Origin: a virus
Virus record (IMG/VR): IMGVR_UViG_3300044712_002053
Coordinates: 1-33,034 of that record
DNA length: 33,034 nucleotides
Reading direction: 5' to 3' (one strand)
Part shown: piece after piece, positions 14,518 through 21,751 of the stretch
Numbering within the stretch: position 1 is the first letter of the stretch
Layout: each line of letters starts with the position of its first letter
Program-made: the position numbers and the translations under genes
Notes under the pieces: generated by a model
Seen by the model: only the letters and a program-made list of their open reading frames with translations
The model's database searches: none
Told to the model about the DNA's origin: nothing

Positions 14518-15509
14518 GGCGCAATCTCCGATCCGAGGTTCTTCGCAGCGAAACGGATCTGCTTTAGCGTGACCTTATTGACGTCGTCTTCGGCGGCCGC
14601 AATCGCAAGCCGTAACACCTTTGTTACGCTGCGAAGTGCGCCCGGACGGGCGGCGATGCGCATCAAGTACTCGATTGAAGCCTTGTCCTTCAGGCCCCAC
14701 TTCTCGAGCAGCTGCAGGACGTCCTGACAGACCGGCTTCATCGCGTAGATCTGAGCGCCCACTCGGCTGAATAGCTGCGCGTAGTGCGCAGAGCGCGAGC
14801 CGCCGCTCATGCGCTCATAGATGACCGGGTTGCCGAGCAGCGCGACGCCAACTTCCACCTCGTCGTGTATCGAGCGCAGGGTGTTCAGCGCGTTCAGGCC
14901 GAGCTCCTGCGCCTCGTCCACAATCAAGAACGGGCTCTTGAGTGACTTCAGTCGGTTGCGGATGGTCCTCGATATGGTGCGACTTCCTCCGACGCAGTCC
15001 TCGAGGCCAACCGCGCGAGCGAGTTCTTCGAGCATCGGGTGCACGCCCGAGACTTCAGGCGAGCCGACCATCACGAAGACGTTCGAATGTTCGGATTGGT
15101 AATGCTTGATAGTGCTCGTCTTGCCGACGCCGGCGCCGCCGTACACGCACCCGAGGTCATTGTACGCGTGGCAGTACACGAGCAGGTCGAGGATGCGCTT
15201 GCTCGTGGGCGTCTGAGTGTACTGCGGAACCTGAATAGATCCGCTGATGGGGGCCGATGACTCGAACGATTCGGGGTCCAGCCAAGCGCGAATCTTTTCT
15301 ACGGTCTCAACCGAGGTCTCGCTGGTTTCGTTCAGCCAGTGTGTGAGGCTGCTCTTGCTAACCCCGATCTCTTTCGCGGCGTTGGCGTACGAGAGCTTCT
15401 GCGTAGCGAGTTCTGTTTGCACCCGAGCGCGAAGTTCGTCGGCTTCCCCTGCGTTGAACTTCTCGGGTCGAATGACGTTGGACGATGAGGTCTCAGTGTT
15501 CTCTGGCAT
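14514..15509 (-). CDS. B: Transposition protein B, HTH plus AAA ATPase
   Basis: A 331-residue protein: N-terminal Xre-like HTH (about 40-62, NAAKEIGVSKSSLTHWLN), then an AAA/ExeA-like ATPase with Walker A GGAGVGKTS (124-132), Walker B FLIVDEAQ (194-201) and a LLGNP sensor segment (about 228). Mu B binds target DNA in an ATP-dependent way, activates the transposase and enforces target immunity. This protein has the same domain order. ATG 15509 is preferred over an in-frame TTG 12 bp upstream, because the GGAG site overlaps that TTG and is well placed for the ATG. Confidence 0.93.
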   Translation of the reverse strand: MPENTETSSSNVIRPEKFNAGEADELRARVQTELATQKLSYANAAKEIGVSKSSLTHWLNETSETSVETVEKIRAWLDPESFESSAPISGSIQVPQYTQTPTSKRILDLLVYCHAYNDLGCVYGGAGVGKTSTIKHYQSEHSNVFVMVGSPEVSGVHPMLEELARAVGLEDCVGGSRTISRTIRNRLKSLKSPFLIVDEAQELGLNALNTLRSIHDEVEVGVALLGNPVIYERMSGGSRSAHYAQLFSRVGAQIYAMKPVCQDVLQLLEKWGLKDKASIEYLMRIAARPGALRSVTKVLRLAIAAAEDDVNKVTLKQIRFAAKNLGSEIAP

Positions 15510-15528
15510 TATGTACTCCAATCACTGT

Positions 15529-15548
15529 GCGCAGCGCCTGTGCTGCGC
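15529..15548 (-). repeat. Hairpin between transposase A and B genes
   Basis: GCGCAGC (15529-15535) and GCTGCGC (15542-15548) form a 7-bp stem with a 6-nt loop in the 49-bp gap between A and B. No T-run follows. It may set the A:B ratio by mRNA processing or attenuation. Confidence 0.45.
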
Positions 15549-15558
15549 GCGTTCCCAA

Positions 15559-17259
15559 TTAGGCGAGCTTGGCTTTGAGTCGCCGAGCTGCCACGGATCC
15601 GATTGCCGCAAACGTGGCGGCGTCTTCTTCGTCGCGGTCGAGTTCGTCTTTCGACTGCGCGATGAGAGTCTCTGGTGTCTTGCCTTTGCCGAACTCGGGT
15701 CGAACGACCTTGGTTTCGGGAAGTGCAACTTCGCCGTGCTTGGCGGCGAGCGCTTCGATATGCATCGCACCGACTTGGTCAACCTCGAGCGCGCCGAGGT
15801 CTTTCGTTGCCTTGCGCACGGCCTTGGTCCAGGCCCGGCGCTTACGGTTATGCTCGCGGGCGGCGTCTGCATCGGCGAAGCCCACGGCTTCGCTGCATTC
15901 CGCAAAGCCGATATAGCGCCCCTTGATGTCGTACACGTAAACGCCGTTCTGTACGCGCTCGGGGTCGAACCGCACAACGACGTTCTTGCCGTGAAGGCCT
16001 GCAATCTCGGGACACCAAAACGCGTTGCCGAGCAAGTGAATGCCGCCCTGGCGCACCTTGAGACCTTCGGCCGCGAGTAGCAGCAAGCGACGATGTTCTT
16101 CCGTCACCTTGCGCACGGGCGACGCGGCATAGGAAGCCTCGAAGGCCTGGTCGAACGAGAGCTCGCCATGGCAAGCGGCGTTGCGGCGACCGACGCGCGC
16201 ATTATGGTCGCGTATCTCGAGCTCGACGACGCGGAGGAAGTCCGCGAGCGGAATGCTGCGCGTGCCGTAGTTGCTCGGCTTGGTGAGTGGTGAGTTGCCC
16301 GTGTATGCGCCGCTGAATGAAGGGTGGCGCGCTATCGTCTCGCAGAGGTCCTTGAAGCAGCGCTCGATGGGTTTGGCCTGGCCGTGATACGGCGTAACCC
16401 AGTGCACCGTTACTCCGAGCAAGTTGAGTATTCCGGCGGGCTCTTCCGGTTGAATCTTGAAGCGGAACCGGTGCGCCATCTGCCCGGTCATCCACTTGCT
16501 CGCGAAGCCTCGCCCGTTGTCGAGGTAGCAGTGCTCCGGGATTCCGTAGTTTTGGCAGAGGTCGCTGAAGGCAAGCCGAATGGCGGACGCGTTCTCGGTG
16601 CGATCTACTCGCCACGAGACAATCTTGCCGCTCATCAAGTCCTGGAACACGACGGCCATCGGGCGAGCAATCTCGCCGTCGGGCCAGCGAACTTGCACGT
16701 CCCAGCGATGACCGTCCGCGTTGACGGCTTCCAGCGCGTGGAATTGGGTGCGCTCACGGCGTTGTGCGGGGTAATGCGCCTCGAGAGCGTCGCCGCCACG
16801 GCGCCGCAGTATCTCCGATTCGACCGAAACCTCACGACGAAGACGCAGGCGCATCGCCTTCTCGGATCCAATCGCCCAGCCCTTGAGCGTTGCAACGTCG
16901 AGCGTGCGCCGGTAGGCGTCACGGAACGAGGGCTGTTCGGGCCTGAGGTACGCGCCAAGCAAGAACCGCCACGCTTCATCGCTGCATTCGGTGTCAGCGG
17001 GGCGACCGTGCCAGTTCGGCAGCAATATAGTGGCCCACTCGGTGCGCGACGAGCCGCGCACCATCGAACGCCAGCGAGCAATCGAGCGCTCGCTCTCACC
17101 ACACGCCTGCGCGGCTTCCCGTATCGCGGTGGAAGTCGAAACCCCGGTGCTAATGAGTCGCTCAACAAGAACCACTGCGGCAACTCGTGTTGCTGCGATG
17201 GCCCGGTGGCGCTCTGGCGCGGAGTCGAGTTCAACCGTGATCGGGTCGCCGTCGGTCAT
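15559..17259 (-). CDS. A: Mu-type DDE transposase A
   Basis: A 566-residue transposase. An N-terminal HTH region (about 36-66, GVSTSTAIREAAQACGESER) likely contacts end repeats. The RNase H-like core carries Asp182 (VNADGHRWDV), Asp247 (CYLDNGRGF) and Glu299 (KPIERCFK) as the DDE triad. A Mu-transposase C-terminal beta domain follows (about 400-460), then a basic linker and acidic tail that would contact B. It joins phage ends to new target DNA for integration and replicative transposition. Shorter than Mu A (663 residues), mostly at the N-terminus, which suggests that it lacks a separate enhancer-binding domain. ATG overlaps the ner stop (ATGA). Confidence 0.95.
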   Translation of the reverse strand: MTDGDPITVELDSAPERHRAIAATRVAAVVLVERLISTGVSTSTAIREAAQACGESERSIARWRSMVRGSSRTEWATILLPNWHGRPADTECSDEAWRFLLGAYLRPEQPSFRDAYRRTLDVATLKGWAIGSEKAMRLRLRREVSVESEILRRRGGDALEAHYPAQRRERTQFHALEAVNADGHRWDVQVRWPDGEIARPMAVVFQDLMSGKIVSWRVDRTENASAIRLAFSDLCQNYGIPEHCYLDNGRGFASKWMTGQMAHRFRFKIQPEEPAGILNLLGVTVHWVTPYHGQAKPIERCFKDLCETIARHPSFSGAYTGNSPLTKPSNYGTRSIPLADFLRVVELEIRDHNARVGRRNAACHGELSFDQAFEASYAASPVRKVTEEHRRLLLLAAEGLKVRQGGIHLLGNAFWCPEIAGLHGKNVVVRFDPERVQNGVYVYDIKGRYIGFAECSEAVGFADADAAREHNRKRRAWTKAVRKATKDLGALEVDQVGAMHIEALAAKHGEVALPETKVVRPEFGKGKTPETLIAQSKDELDRDEEDAATFAAIGSVAARRLKAKLA

Positions 17260-17561
17260 GGCTTGCGACTCCGTGTGCGGCTTTTCGAACGACCGGCGAC
17301 CAAGGATCTGCCCTTCGCGTCGTAGCGCTCTGGCCAGAGCTCTTGTGGTTTCACACTCAGGAACCGTGCAATCAGTCGCTCAATCCGTGGGTACGGAGTG
17401 CGCAGCGCGTGTCGGATGGCGCTGTCCGAGTAGCCCCAGCTACGACATAGGTCTGCCATCGTAGTCCCGCGCATCCGGATGGCCGCTTTGATTTGTTCAG
17501 GGTGCCAACTTCGACCCTGAACGCTTGAGCTCTGTTGTCTATCACTCTGACCTGCGGTCAT
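17256..17561 (-). CDS. ner: Ner/Nlp-family DNA-binding regulator
   Basis: A 101-residue protein with the Ner pattern: WHPEQIKAAIRMRGTTMADL, an HTH with CRSWGYSDSAIRHAL, then PYPRIERLIARFLSVKPQEL and WPERY (about 19-80). In Mu, Ner is the first early product; it dampens the early and repressor promoters during lytic growth. A basic tail (SKSRTRSRKP) extends beyond the usual length. First gene of the leftward operon, about 17 nt downstream of the predicted transcript start. Confidence 0.93.
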   Translation of the reverse strand: MTAGQSDRQQSSSVQGRSWHPEQIKAAIRMRGTTMADLCRSWGYSDSAIRHALRTPYPRIERLIARFLSVKPQELWPERYDAKGRSLVAGRSKSRTRSRKP

Positions 17562-17564
17562 ATT

Positions 17565-17632
17565 GAATTCTCACGTTTCGACAGTGCCCGATACTGCGTG
17601 CATTTAAATGCCCCGTCAAGGGAATTCTAACG
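17565..17632. promoter_or_regulatory. Operator direct repeats in the divergent control region
   Basis: GAATTCTCACG (17565-17575) and GAATTCTAACG (17622-17632) are 11-bp direct repeats with one mismatch, starting 57 bp apart, one just before each divergent gene. They flank the early promoter and its palindrome. They are likely binding sites for Ner or the repressor. Confidence 0.55.
17591..17619 (-). promoter_or_regulatory. Predicted early promoter with a 12-bp palindromic operator in its spacer
   Basis: On the leftward strand TTGACG (17614-17619) is a near-perfect -35. A 17-bp spacer leads to CAGTAT (17591-17596), a weak -10. The spacer contains the perfect palindrome GCATTTAAATGC (17600-17611). 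A protein bound there would block polymerase directly. The transcript would start around 17583-17578, shortly before ner. Confidence 0.6.
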
Positions 17633-17636
17633 CCCG

Positions 17637-18170
17637 ATGTCAAACAAATCTTCCCTTCGTGATCTGAGCGACGCAGAGCGCAACGAACTCGCGTCGAGGC
17701 TCAGGCAGATGGTGGAAGCAATCGGGACTCAGCCGGAGGCTGCAGATATTGCAGGAGTCTCACTGAGACAGCTCAAGCAATACCTTGCGGGAGACGCTGC
17801 GCCTTCGATGTTGGCGATGGGGGCACTTGCCGCTGCAACCGGATTCAGTATCGACTGGTTGGTCTCTGGCCTTGGAAACAAGATGCGTTCCGCTCGCTCG
17901 AACGTGGGTCAGAAAGACGCCGCTTTGGAAAGCGGTATCGGAATGCGCGAGACACTCGCCCAGATCCGAGAGGTGAAAGATCTGTTCAACAAGCTTGGGG
18001 TTCGCGTCGTCACCAACGAAGAAGAAGACGAGGTCATCAGCGGCATGCTCGATGTTCTCGACGATGCTGGCGTGCCCGAGGCTCATCACTTGGTGGTTCT
18101 GAGAGTTGTGGCAGCCGCCTTGAGACGGGTTCTCGAGGCGCGTGCTATTAATGACACTGCCACCCATTGA
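17637..18170 (+). CDS. Divergent Xre-type repressor candidate
   Basis: A 177-residue protein with an N-terminal HTH (about 30-75: TQPEAADIAGVSLRQLKQYL then MGALAAATGFSIDWLVSG) and a helical C-terminal half likely used for oligomerisation. There is no S24/LexA peptidase domain, so SOS self-cleavage is not expected. Divergent from ner across a 75-bp operator region, it takes the position of the Mu immunity repressor c. The ATG has only a weak site (AAGGG about 15 nt upstream). Confidence 0.82.
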   Translation: MSNKSSLRDLSDAERNELASRLRQMVEAIGTQPEAADIAGVSLRQLKQYLAGDAAPSMLAMGALAAATGFSIDWLVSGLGNKMRSARSNVGQKDAALESGIGMRETLAQIREVKDLFNKLGVRVVTNEEEDEVISGMLDVLDDAGVPEAHHLVVLRVVAAALRRVLEARAINDTATH

Positions 18171-18603
18171 CTGGACCGCGGTTCGGGAACCCGCAGAATG
18201 CCATTCAGACGGCGGAGCGACGCCGGGTGCGCTGTCACGGGCGTCGCCGGGGTCAAAAAGCGTTCCCCACCGGCTTCCCACCGACCTAGTTCGCGTCTCG
18301 GTTGTTCAGTGGGTGGCGCGATCTGACCCTTTGGGGTGTTCAGTGTCCAAAATCGGTGTCGGCCCATTATCCAGCCACGTGTCCGAGTCGTTTTGAGGGT
18401 CACAAGGGCGGCTCACGGCGAGCGCCCGATCTTAAATGGACACACACCAGCGCCTATGGACTCACTGTCACGAGCGTTACGATGTTCCATCGAGTGTTCC
18501 ATCGCATCGTGACGACTTCGCTCAAGTGAGCAGTGGTATTGGTGAGCAACGTTGCAGAGTGCACGCGGCACACGGGGTGCAACGCATCTCGCAGAGGTGA
18601 CAC
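18171..18603. promoter_or_regulatory. 433-bp gene-free region with TGTTC repeats
   Basis: No credible gene. It holds GGTTC-GG-GAACC just after the repressor stop (a short dyad without T-run), TGTTCAGTG twice (18303-18311 and 18337-18345, 34 bp apart), and TGTTCCATCG twice (18483-18492 and 18495-18504, one helical turn plus 2 bp apart). The second pair is enclosed by ACGATG (18479-18484) and CATCGT (18505-18510). Repeats on one face of the helix suggest regulator binding upstream of the lipoprotein gene. The 21-bp palindrome of the late regulon is absent. Confidence 0.5.
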
Positions 18604-19074
18604 ATGTCTAAGTTCTTCATGTTCGTGTTGGTTGCTCTTTCATTGGTTGGCTGCGCGGGCGTCAGTGAGCAGTCGGTTGTCCAGAGCGACGCGGCGCCCA
18701 CTGCGCCAGTCGTAACGGAAGACGCGGGCTCGCATCCGGTTGCACGCACGTGGTCGTTGCTCTCGCGCAAGTGCACCGCTGATGCAATCCCGTCAACCAA
18801 TTGCACCGAGTGGACGTCCGAAGCCATTCCTGACGTCAACTACGTTACGAACCTCGACGCGACGTTCGGTGCGTGGCAAGCGTGGATGCACGGCATGACG
18901 CACGACGGCGGCCAAGACCAGGTGACACTCTGGTTCCAGCGCTCGGGCGACGCCGATTACGTCTGGGTAACTGCGACGTGTGCTCGCGAGGACTCCGAGC
19001 AAACGAACCTCCTTTTCGACACGGCCGCTGGCGTTTACTTCGAGGTTTCGGTGCTATGCTCGGTGAGCCAATGA
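18604..19074 (+). CDS. Phage-encoded lipoprotein, 156 residues
   Basis: A classical lipoprotein signal: basic N-terminus, hydrophobic core and lipobox LVGC (14-17). A Ser/Thr/Ala/Pro spacer (about 18-45) leads to a compact domain with four Cys (KCTADAIPSTNCTEW; TCARED; VLCSVS) and several Trp, fitting a disulphide-bonded periplasmic domain. No family recognised. A good ribosome site (AGAGGTGA) precedes the ATG. Located between the repressor and the first late gene, with its own long upstream region, it is a candidate lysogenic-conversion or superinfection-exclusion gene. That role is inferred from context. Confidence 0.72.
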   Translation: MSKFFMFVLVALSLVGCAGVSEQSVVQSDAAPTAPVVTEDAGSHPVARTWSLLSRKCTADAIPSTNCTEWTSEAIPDVNYVTNLDATFGAWQAWMHGMTHDGGQDQVTLWFQRSGDADYVWVTATCAREDSEQTNLLFDTAAGVYFEVSVLCSVSQ

Positions 19075-19538
19075 GAATCCTGCGCCAAACCCCCGAGGTC
19101 GTTGAGTTGGTTCACGAAGGCTCGTGTTTCAGCGTCACTGCTGCGCAATGGGAACGAATGAAGGCGCTCGCTGGGCGTTCTACGCTGTCGATGTTGGATA
19201 TTGTGAAGCAGCTGCGGCTCGGGAATATTGGAATTCCCGAGCTTGGGATTGAGCTTGAGCTCACTAGGCTCGAGAACTGCTTCCCGCCACCGGAGAAGAT
19301 GCCACCGTTTCCCGAGGTGATGGGTCCCCAATCGTGCGAAGTATGTCGCTACTCGGGATTCGACCGGATCTCGTTCTACCGTAACGTCATCGTTCGCGAC
19401 CGACCGGTCCGAGTTTTGGTGGAGGGTTACTTTAGTCAGTGTACCCGTTGTCGACAGTTGTACGAGTATAGGGACACGGCTTGGGTCGAGCTTAGTCAGC
19501 TCGAAGTGGACAACCTGAAGCTGACATGTGAGACGTGA
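19071..19538 (+). CDS. Zinc-ribbon accessory protein, 155 residues
   Basis: The start overlaps the lipoprotein stop by ATGA, so the two are one unit. The N-terminal half is helical with Leu-rich stretches (MLDIVKQLRLGNIGIPELGI). The C-terminal third has CEVC (89-92) and CTRC (124-127) around a beta-rich segment, giving a four-Cys zinc ribbon. No family recognised. It contains a 10-bp perfect inverted repeat in its coding sequence (19217-19242). Confidence 0.65.
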   Translation: MRILRQTPEVVELVHEGSCFSVTAAQWERMKALAGRSTLSMLDIVKQLRLGNIGIPELGIELELTRLENCFPPPEKMPPFPEVMGPQSCEVCRYSGFDRISFYRNVIVRDRPVRVLVEGYFSQCTRCRQLYEYRDTAWVELSQLEVDNLKLTCET

Positions 19539-19597
19539 TCCTTGCTTTATCCTGGTCGGTCGTGGCAACGTGCGCGCATACGTGTGGGGTGAGTCGT

Positions 19598-19618
19598 TGG
19601 CGGGAACACTTCCCGCCA
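19598..19618. promoter_or_regulatory. 21-bp palindrome, copy A, before the protease gene
   Basis: Arms TGGCGGGAA and TTCCCGCCA with a CAC centre. It is the exact reverse complement of the copy at 32358-32378 and close to the one at 8983-9003. No T-run follows on either strand, so it is unlikely to be a terminator. It lies 38 bp before the protease ATG, where Mu has its late promoter for gene I. The gap 19539-19655 holds nothing else clear. Confidence 0.6.
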
Positions 19619-19655
19619 GGTGATTCGGTGTGCAGCTGGCAAGGTGGCGTCACCG

Positions 19656-20852
19656 ATGAACGCCATCGAGATATTCAAGCCCGGTCGCCACACCTCAATG
19701 AAAGGGGAATCCCTCGAGTTTTCTGCGGCCGATTGTGCGGCGTCTGCGAAGGCGTACGATCCTGCGAAGCATGAAGCCCCGATTGTCATCGGACATCCGA
19801 GCGCCGACGCTCCTGCGTACGGTTGGGTCAAGAGCCTCGCCTTTGCTGAAGGTTCAATGCGAGCCGAGCCCGACCAAATCGATGCGGCGTTTGCCGAAGC
19901 GGTTGGCGCGGGGCGCTACAAGAAGGTTTCGGCATCGTTTTACACTCCGAAGTCAGCGGCCAATCCGGTGCCGGGTGTGTACTACCTGCGTCACGTGGGG
20001 TTCCTTGGTGCGCAACCGCCCTCAGTGAAGGGTCTGCGCCAAGTGGAATTCGCGGGTGGCGACGAGGATGCGGTCACCGTTGAATTCGGTGACTTCAACG
20101 ACATGACGGTCGCGTCGCTGTTTCGCAGCTTGCGCGATTGGGTGATTGGCAAATTCGGAACGGAAGAGGCGGACAAGGCCTTGCCGCCCTGGAATGTCAA
20201 TTCCGCTCAAGAGACGGCGGCGCAGATTGACGCCCCTCTCGCAACAGATTCGAGTTACTCGGAAGGGACCGAGGAGACAGTAGCGACGGCGACAAGTGGG
20301 GCTTCGCCGGAGGTTGCACCGAATCTCCAATCACCGGTGCAACCTTCGGCTGAAGTTTCGCCACCCACGCCGGAGCCTGCGCCCGCAAGCTCCGAGCCTA
20401 CGGAACCACCAGATCCGAAGGCAGAGGAACTCAAGCGCAAGGAAGCCGCGCTCGCCGAGCGTGAGCGCGTGCTGAACGAGCGCGAGAACAAGGCGAAGCT
20501 CGACGGGCACGCGGCGTTCCTCGAAGGACTCGTGCGCGAGGGTCGTCCGCTCCCGTGCGACCAGAGTGTTATCGTGAACTTCATGCGCCTGCTCGACGGC
20601 GAACAGGCTGATACTGTGAGCTTCGGCGAGGGCGAGACGCGAACGCCTCTCGAGCTGTTCAAGTCCGAGCTGCTCGCGAAGTTCCCGAAGACAGTTGACT
20701 TCACCGAGCGCAGCAATGGCGGCGGCTCGGATGATGAAGATGATCCCGAGGTCATCGCAACGAAAGCCGTGGCGTTCCAAGAGGAACAGCGCAAGGCGGG
20801 CATCGTTGTCACAACCTCGGATGCAGTTACCCACGTTAGAGGAGTGAAGTAG
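19656..20852 (+). CDS. I: Capsid maturation protease with C-terminal scaffold (Mu gpI-like)
   Basis: A 398-residue protein. Residues 1-140 are the phage protease domain, with His47 in PIVIGHPSADAPAYGWVK and Ser92/Ser94 in YKKVSASFYTP, then LRHVGFLGAQPPSVKGL. A Pro/Ser/Thr/Glu linker (about 190-255) leads to a charged coiled coil (about 255-290, KRKEAALAERERVLNERENK) and a C-terminal tail. The layout is that of proteases that also scaffold the prohead and then cleave themselves. ATG 19656 was chosen because AAGGTGG precedes it; a GTG 36 bp upstream is open too but overlaps the control region. Confidence 0.87.
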   Translation: MNAIEIFKPGRHTSMKGESLEFSAADCAASAKAYDPAKHEAPIVIGHPSADAPAYGWVKSLAFAEGSMRAEPDQIDAAFAEAVGAGRYKKVSASFYTPKSAANPVPGVYYLRHVGFLGAQPPSVKGLRQVEFAGGDEDAVTVEFGDFNDMTVASLFRSLRDWVIGKFGTEEADKALPPWNVNSAQETAAQIDAPLATDSSYSEGTEETVATATSGASPEVAPNLQSPVQPSAEVSPPTPEPAPASSEPTEPPDPKAEELKRKEAALAERERVLNERENKAKLDGHAAFLEGLVREGRPLPCDQSVIVNFMRLLDGEQADTVSFGEGETRTPLELFKSELLAKFPKTVDFTERSNGGGSDDEDDPEVIATKAVAFQEEQRKAGIVVTTSDAVTHVRGVK

Positions 20853-20854
20853 AC

Positions 20855-21586
20855 ATGCGTGATTACAAGTTGCTCGTTATTCCGGCTCTCTTCTTGACGG
20901 CCGTAACCGCGTATCACATCGTGCAAGAGACTGGCACCGATGGGCAAGTCGCTCTCGCGACTGCTGCGAGCCAGAAACTGTGCGGCGTAACCACGAATCT
21001 CGACTTTGCTGCGGGCGAAACGGGCGACATCTGCAAAGGCGGCATTGCTCCGGTCATCTTCGGCGGCGCGGTTGCTGCCGGCGACCCGCTCACATCTGAC
21101 GGCACCGGGCGAGCCATCAAGGCTGTCGAGGGTGACTATGTGATCGGAGTTGCGCAAGAGAAGGGCGTGGCCGGCACCATTGGTTCCGTGCTCATTACTC
21201 CGGTTGCGAAACTTGCGGGCGCTGGTGTTGCGGCTCTCGTTGCTGCAGGGCTCGGCGCCGGCGTCGATGTAGACCATGCGGACGCGACTCCGAAGACGGT
21301 ACTAGCGGCTCACGCGACCAAGGACCGCGCACTGCTCGTTATTGCGACTTGCACCGAGTCACTTGCGGGCAACGATGCGCCCACGTTCAAGCTCGGCTGG
21401 GACGTAAGCCTCGAAGGTATCTTCGCCGCTGCGACTCTTGCAGGTGGCACCGCTGGAACAGTGAAGGCTTCCGCCGGAGTGCTCCCGGCAACGAAGGCCC
21501 TGATTGCGACGCTCGCAACGGGCGGCACAACGACCAACGACGCAGGTGCTTACAACTTCGTCGTGCTCGCGCTGCCAACGACATAA
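20855..21586 (+). CDS. DUF2190 capsid cement/decoration protein
   Basis: A 243-residue protein. The first 110 residues match DUF2190, small beta-rich proteins found next to phage capsid genes and thought to stabilise the shell: GVTTNLDFAAGETGDICKGG and AAGDPLTSDGTGRAIKAV. The C-terminal 130 residues are an extra Ala/Thr-rich region. ATG sits 2 nt after the protease stop with a GAGG site. Confidence 0.82.
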   Translation: MRDYKLLVIPALFLTAVTAYHIVQETGTDGQVALATAASQKLCGVTTNLDFAAGETGDICKGGIAPVIFGGAVAAGDPLTSDGTGRAIKAVEGDYVIGVAQEKGVAGTIGSVLITPVAKLAGAGVAALVAAGLGAGVDVDHADATPKTVLAAHATKDRALLVIATCTESLAGNDAPTFKLGWDVSLEGIFAAATLAGGTAGTVKASAGVLPATKALIATLATGGTTTNDAGAYNFVVLALPTT

Positions 21587-21605
21587 TCGCAACACGATGA
21601 CGTCT

Positions 21606-21636
21606 AGCCCCGCACTGGCGAAAGCCGGCCGGGGCT
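21606..21636 (+). repeat. Hairpin 1 upstream of the major capsid gene
   Basis: AGCCCCG (21606-21612) pairs with CGGGGCT (21630-21636), and an inner GGC-GAAA-GCC carries a stable GNRA-type loop. It sits just after the DUF2190 stop. No T-run follows directly, so termination is doubtful; a role in mRNA stability or processing is possible. Confidence 0.5.
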
Positions 21637-21700
21637 TGGGCGGTTGAGGCGGGCGTCAAGCTCGCCGCAGGCTACCAAAAAAAACGAGATGAATCGGGTT

Positions 21701-21725
21701 TGGTGGCCGCTCGTAACGGCCACCA
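21701..21725 (+). repeat. Hairpin 2 upstream of the major capsid gene
   Basis: TGGTGGCCG (21701-21709) pairs perfectly with CGGCCACCA (21717-21725) across a 7-nt loop. It ends 26 bp before the capsid ATG and leaves the ribosome site free. A run of eight A's (about 21676-21683) separates it from hairpin 1. Confidence 0.5.
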
Positions 21726-21751
21726 CCCAACCAATTCTCTGACGAGGACCT

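Noticed and set aside
16324-17325. A 333-codon rightward open frame
   Set aside because: Antisense to the transposase, whose DDE residues are intact.
19598-19618. Reading the 21-bp palindrome as a rho-independent terminator
   Set aside because: No T-run on either side in any copy, and all copies lie upstream of gene blocks.
20255-21277. A 340-codon leftward open frame
   Set aside because: Antisense to the protease and DUF2190 genes; Ser/Arg-rich shadow without motifs.
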